From NCBI GenBank assembly GCA_945862465.1, contig CAMAYO010000007.1:1-54551 (forward strand): 54,551 bases of DNA. Direction: 5' to 3'. The notes under the pieces are model-generated. The model did not search any database. It saw only the letters and a program-made list of their open reading frames with translations, and was not told where the DNA came from. Shown piece by piece: positions 50,616 to 54,551 of this stretch; position 1 is the stretch's first letter, and the number at the start of each line of letters is the position of its first letter. Origin of the DNA: Pseudorhodobacter antarcticus. GTDB taxonomy: Bacteria; Pseudomonadota; Alphaproteobacteria; Rhodobacterales; Rhodobacteraceae. Both the position numbers and the translations under genes were made by a program.

Positions 50616-51671
50616 TTGCGTGACGTGACACCATCGGCCGAAAGCCTGCTGGATTGGTACGATGCCCATGGCCGTGATTTGCCGTGGCGCATCAGGCCAG
50701 CGGCGCGGATGGCAGGGCAGGTGGCCGATCCGTATCGCATCTGGCTGTCAGAGGTGATGCTGCAACAAACCACTGTTGCGGCCGTGAAAGCCTATTTCGC
50801 CCGCTTCACCACCCTGTGGCCCACGGTGCAAGCGCTGGCGGCGGCCGAGGATGGGGCCGTTATGGCCGAATGGGCGGGGCTTGGTTATTACGCCCGCGCC
50901 CGCAACCTTTTGGCCTGTGCCCGCGCCGTGGTGTCGCAGAACGGCGGGGTCTTTCCGGCTGACTTGGCGGCGTTGCGCGCCTTGCCCGGCGTTGGGCCCT
51001 ATACCGCTGCCGCCATAGCTTCGATCGCGTTTGATCTGCCCGAGGTGGTGGTGGATGGCAATGTGGAACGCGTGATGGCGCGGGTCTTTGCGATTGAAAC
51101 GCCGCTTCCGCTTGCCAAGCCCCTGCTCGTTCAAGCCGCAGCCGCCCTGACGCCAAAGCTGCGCGCGGGCGATTACGCCCAAGCGGTGATGGACCTTGGC
51201 GCTACGATCTGCACCCCGCGCCAACCGGCCTGTGCGATCTGCCCATGGAGCGCAGGCTGCCAAGCCCGAGCACAAGGCATCGCTGCCGAGTTGCCGCGCA
51301 AACTGCCCAAGGCGATCAAGCCCACCCGCCAAGGCCAAGTCTGGCTGGGCCGCCGCGCCGATGGGGCGATTTTGCTGGAACGGCGGGCGGATAAGGGCTT
51401 GCTGGGCGGCACTTTGGGCTTTCCGGGAACGGGGTGGGACGGGTCTAACGCCGATGCGCCCGCACAAGGCGCGTGGCAGGTGGTGGGCATGGTGCGCCAC
51501 ACGTTCACCCATTTCCATCTGGACCTGACCGTGCTTGTCGCTGACCTGCAGCAAGACACCCGTCCCCAGCGGGGCACGTTTTATGGGTCAAATGCCGTGC
51601 GTGCGGGTGACCTGCCGACCCTGATGCGCAAGGCGCATGACTTGGCTTGGCCCAGCCCAATTGGCACGTGA
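50616..51671 (+). CDS. mutY: A/G-specific adenine glycosylase MutY
   Basis: MutY removes adenine mispaired with 8-oxoguanine. The 351-residue protein has the HhH-GPD domain with catalytic E46 (WLSEVMLQQTTV) and D147 (VVVDGNVERVMARVF), GVGPYTAAAI as the hairpin, a four-Cys 4Fe-4S cluster (CTPRQPACAICPWSAGC) and a C-terminal Nudix-like 8-oxoG recognition domain (GQVWLGRRADGAILLERRADKGLLGG). It starts at a TTG (50616) with GTGGGGGATA upstream. It is divergent from the DUF721-DsbA-CoA transferase genes. Confidence 0.95.
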   Translation: MRDVTPSAESLLDWYDAHGRDLPWRIRPAARMAGQVADPYRIWLSEVMLQQTTVAAVKAYFARFTTLWPTVQALAAAEDGAVMAEWAGLGYYARARNLLACARAVVSQNGGVFPADLAALRALPGVGPYTAAAIASIAFDLPEVVVDGNVERVMARVFAIETPLPLAKPLLVQAAAALTPKLRAGDYAQAVMDLGATICTPRQPACAICPWSAGCQARAQGIAAELPRKLPKAIKPTRQGQVWLGRRADGAILLERRADKGLLGGTLGFPGTGWDGSNADAPAQGAWQVVGMVRHTFTHFHLDLTVLVADLQQDTRPQRGTFYGSNAVRAGDLPTLMRKAHDLAWPSPIGT

Positions 51672-51691
51672 ACACGCCAAATGCGGGCTAC

Positions 51692-51719
51692 TTGACGGTT
51701 TAAAAACCGCACTTACATC
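51692..51719 (+). promoter_or_regulatory. Promoter candidate before the small secreted protein
   Basis: TTGACG (51692-51697), a 16-bp spacer and TACATC (51714-51719) match a sigma-70 promoter loosely. It lies 26 bp before the start codon of the downstream gene, so the transcript leader would be short. Confidence 0.45.
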
Positions 51720-51745
51720 ATAGGATCAACATGAAAGGATCCTCT

Positions 51746-52093
51746 ATGCTACGATATATTCCCCTCGTTTTGGCCTTCGTCGCCGCTCCGGCTTTTGCCC
51801 AAGACCTTGCCACTGGTGACGCGATTAAGGCTGCGATCAGCGACAATACGGTGCAGGGCAGCATGACGTCTTCGGGCGCCTATACCGAGTTTTATGCCGC
51901 TGATGGCACCATCAAGGGCAAAGATTACACCGCAAAATGGGCTGTCGAGGGTGACACTATGTGCTTCACCTACGAAGGGGCTGCCGCTGATTGCTGGCAT
52001 GTCAAGATCGCGGGCGAGGCTGTCACTTGGGTGAAAGACGGTGTTGATGGCGGCACGGGCACCATCCTACCGGGCAATCCGAACAAGTTCTGA
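51746..52093 (+). CDS. Small secreted protein, unknown
   Basis: The 115-residue product has a Sec signal peptide (MLRYIPLVLAFVAAPAFAQ, cleaved at AFA-Q). The mature domain of about 96 residues is probably a small beta fold (MTSSGAYTEFYAADGTIKGKDYTAKWAVEGDTMCFTYEGAAADCWHVKIAGEAVTWVKDG) with two Cys that could form a disulfide. I know this pattern from hypothetical periplasmic proteins of the family but cannot give a function. ATG 51746 follows AAAGGATCC; a longer start at 51731 is possible. Confidence 0.75.
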   Translation: MLRYIPLVLAFVAAPAFAQDLATGDAIKAAISDNTVQGSMTSSGAYTEFYAADGTIKGKDYTAKWAVEGDTMCFTYEGAAADCWHVKIAGEAVTWVKDGVDGGTGTILPGNPNKF

Positions 52094-52121
52094 TCCGCAG
52101 GTCAAAGGCCCCTGTGAGGAT

Positions 52122-52154
52122 AAAAAATCCCCGCCAGCGCAAGGCATGGCGGGG
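52122..52154 (-). terminator. Terminator of the ccrM transcript
   Basis: On the minus strand CCCCGCC (paired bases 52148-52154), a 12-base loop and GGCGGGG (52129-52135) are followed by ATTTTTT. It lies 66 bp after the ccrM stop. The plus strand has no U tract, so it does not end the secreted-protein gene efficiently. Confidence 0.7.
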
Positions 52155-52219
52155 AGTTGGCCTTGCGGGCGGGCCGCAGGCAGGCATGGGAATAGGCTGG
52201 GGCGCTTGGCCCTAAAGGG

Positions 52220-53431
<1,212 letters not shown>

Positions 53432-53433
<2 letters not shown>

Positions 53434-54064
53434 AAGAGGTTAGAGAATTATCTTGATACAAGATGTTGTGTACCGGTTTGAACGAACGCCTATGCCAAGG
53501 GGTTACCCCTAGATTTCGCAGGGCGTTTAGATGGGCTGGCGCGGGGTATCCGGCGTTTTTTTCCCAGCCGTAACCGGGAAATTTTTGCGCCAAATCGGCC
53601 ATGATCGCATCACGCGCCACTTTTGCTACGATCGAAGCGGCGGCGATGGACAGGCTGCGCGCGTCGCCTTTTACGATCGCCTCGGCCCGCCCGCGCAGCC
53701 CAGTCGGGATCTTATTGCCGTCGATCAGGCAATGATCGGGTGGCCGCGCCAGCCCTGCCACGGCGCGCTCCATCGCCAAAAGGCTGGCCTGCAAGATGTT
53801 CAAACGGTCGATCTCTTCCACCGTTGCATGGGCAATCGACACCTCGGCCACCAAGGCCAGTTCTGCCGCCAATGCCTCGCGCCGCGCGGCGTTCAGCGTT
53901 TTGCTGTCGGCCAAGCCTTGCGGGATGCGGGCTGGGTCCAGCACCACGGCGGCGGCGGTGACGGGGCCTGCCAAGGGGCCACGGCCTACCTCGTCAATCC
54001 CCACCACGCGGATCAGGCCACGGGCGAAGCTTGCGGTTTCAAAGCTGAAGTCAGGCAGGATCAT
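53432..54064 (-). CDS. rnhB: Ribonuclease HII
   Basis: RNase HII removes ribonucleotides from DNA and RNA primers. The 210-residue protein has the active-site D24-E25 in VVGIDEVGRGPLAGPV, the further acidic residues in CLIDGNKIP, and SIAAASIVAKVARDAIM and FPGYGWEKNAGYPAPAHLNAL, all family motifs. I chose the ATG at 54064 because the family begins at PDFSFE; the frame continues upstream to 54193 but overlaps the next gene. It precedes ccrM on the minus strand. Confidence 0.94.
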
Positions 54065-54182
54065 GGGGCCATCAAAGCGCAGTTTTACCCCCAGCGAAAG
54101 CCCCGCTAGGTCGCTGCACGCAGTTGATATTGTATAGCAGCGCCATTCCTCGCACAGTGGCGCAAAGCGGTGGAGACCCCTG

Positions 54183-54479
54183 ATGCGCCCCAAAACCCTA
54201 TCTGGCCCGATTTGGGCTACCCTTGTCCTGCTGGCATGGCCCGCGCAGGCCGAGTGTTTCGTGGATTACAAAGCCAAGCAGGACAACCCTCTGCAACTGG
54301 CTTATGGTGTGTCACAGGTCAGCGATGAGATCTGCGGCGATACAGGTGCCCAAGAGGCCGACTTGGCCGCGCGCCTTGCCGCAGATGGGTGGACATTGCT
54401 GAAAGTTCTGTCCAGTTTTGGCCCCGAAGGTTTGGATGAAAGGAAAGCAAGTGCCGGAGAGTTCTTCCTCCGTTACTGA
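54183..54479 (+). CDS. Small exported protein, unknown
   Basis: The 98-residue product has a signal peptide (RPKTLSGPIWATLVLLAWPAQA, cleaved at AQA-E), leaving about 76 residues with CFVDYKAKQDNPLQLAYGVSQVSDEICGD (two Cys) and a hydrophobic, Leu-rich C-terminal half. I remember similar short hypothetical proteins next to rnhB in the Rhodobacteraceae, but no function is known. It is divergent from rnhB by 118 bp and overlaps the next frame. Confidence 0.65.
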   Translation: MRPKTLSGPIWATLVLLAWPAQAECFVDYKAKQDNPLQLAYGVSQVSDEICGDTGAQEADLAARLAADGWTLLKVLSSFGPEGLDERKASAGEFFLRY

Positions 54480-54551
54480 CAGCCTGCGCGCGGGCAACCG
54501 TGTCGTGGCCTTTGGCATCGCGGCCGTGGTTGTTATTCTGCTGGCGGCGGC
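54451..54551 (+). CDS. Partial gene, N-terminus of a membrane or exported protein
   Basis: A frame begins at GTG 54451 (AAGGA six bases upstream; ATG 54436 also possible) and runs off the window. It reads MPESSSSVTDSLRAGNRVVAF, then a hydrophobic stretch GIAAVVVILLAA, so it starts with a membrane helix. It overlaps the end of the small exported-protein gene. The product cannot be identified from this piece. Confidence 0.5.
   Translation, partial: MPESSSSVTDSLRAGNRVVAFGIAAVVVILLAA

Overview
The window looks like a chromosomal segment of a GC-rich alphaproteobacterium of the Rhodobacteraceae (Rhodobacter/Paracoccus/Roseobacter group). The evidence is the divergent fnrL/hemN pair sharing a perfect FNR box, a membrane-anchored cytochrome c of the CycM/c552 type next to pheA, a TrmD with an N-terminal extension that I remember from this family, an alphaproteobacterial LexA box (GTTC-N7-GTTC) before dnaE2, and a CcrM-type GANTC methylase next to rnhB. 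This is recognition from protein and motif patterns; no database search was possible. Almost everything is chromosomal housekeeping. I see no transposase, integrase, CRISPR array, tRNA or rRNA.

Layout. 1-1.7 kb: GNAT gene lying between two copies of a ~117-bp repeat, then trmD (minus strand). 1.7-3.9 kb: fnrL and hemN. 3.9-10.9 kb: five-gene operon yejA-yejB-yejE-yejF-glycosyltransferase (minus). 11-16.2 kb: cytochrome c, pheA, nudC, a 2',3'-cyclic-nucleotide phosphodiesterase/5'-nucleotidase relative and a HAD phosphatase. 16.2-20.5 kb: SRP 4.5S RNA with its own promoter, rsgA, and an SOS-type dnaE2 that ends early. 20.5-25.7 kb (minus): ABC exporter/FtsX permease/HlyD-type adaptor, a 50-residue basic protein, an AI-2E family permease and an EamA permease behind a LysR regulator. 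26.6-30.7 kb: two DoxX-like proteins, then ffh, chorismate mutase, rpsP and rimM. 30.7-32.8 kb: nucleotide-sugar epimerase and a low-GC patch with an unrecognised gene. 32.8-35.5 kb: enolase-superfamily enzyme, thioesterase and PLP enzyme. 35.6-38.2 kb: moaB, an unusual uracil-DNA glycosylase and a C45-type Ntn hydrolase. 38.3-41.2 kb: pyrB, a 34-residue membrane protein, an apparently inactive dihydroorotase homologue and plsY. 41.3-48.2 kb: gshA, a membrane protein, GNAT and rsmE on minus, then ubiA, an OmpA-like protein and a coiled-coil membrane protein on plus. 48.2-54.5 kb: CoA transferase, DsbA-like protein and DUF721 protein on minus, mutY, a small secreted protein, then rnhB-ccrM (minus) and two small exported or membrane proteins.

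How it fits together. Two halves of one conserved operon are in the window but apart. ffh, chorismate mutase, rpsP and rimM point right at 27.6-30.6 kb, while trmD points left at 0.8-1.7 kb. Flipping the DNA between them restores ffh-rpsP-rimM-trmD, so the simplest reading is one ~29-kb inversion. SRP RNA and its protein Ffh are both inside the inverted block.

No clear new defence or biosynthetic system is present. The points most worth following are the inversion, the repeat-flanked GNAT cassette, two unlisted small proteins (23477-23629 and 39211-39315), the short DnaE2 under LexA control, three GANTC sites in the ccrM leader, the terminator-like hairpin before rimM, the pseudo-dihydroorotase, the uracil-DNA glycosylase lacking expected cluster cysteines, and the low-GC patch at 31.8-32.7 kb.
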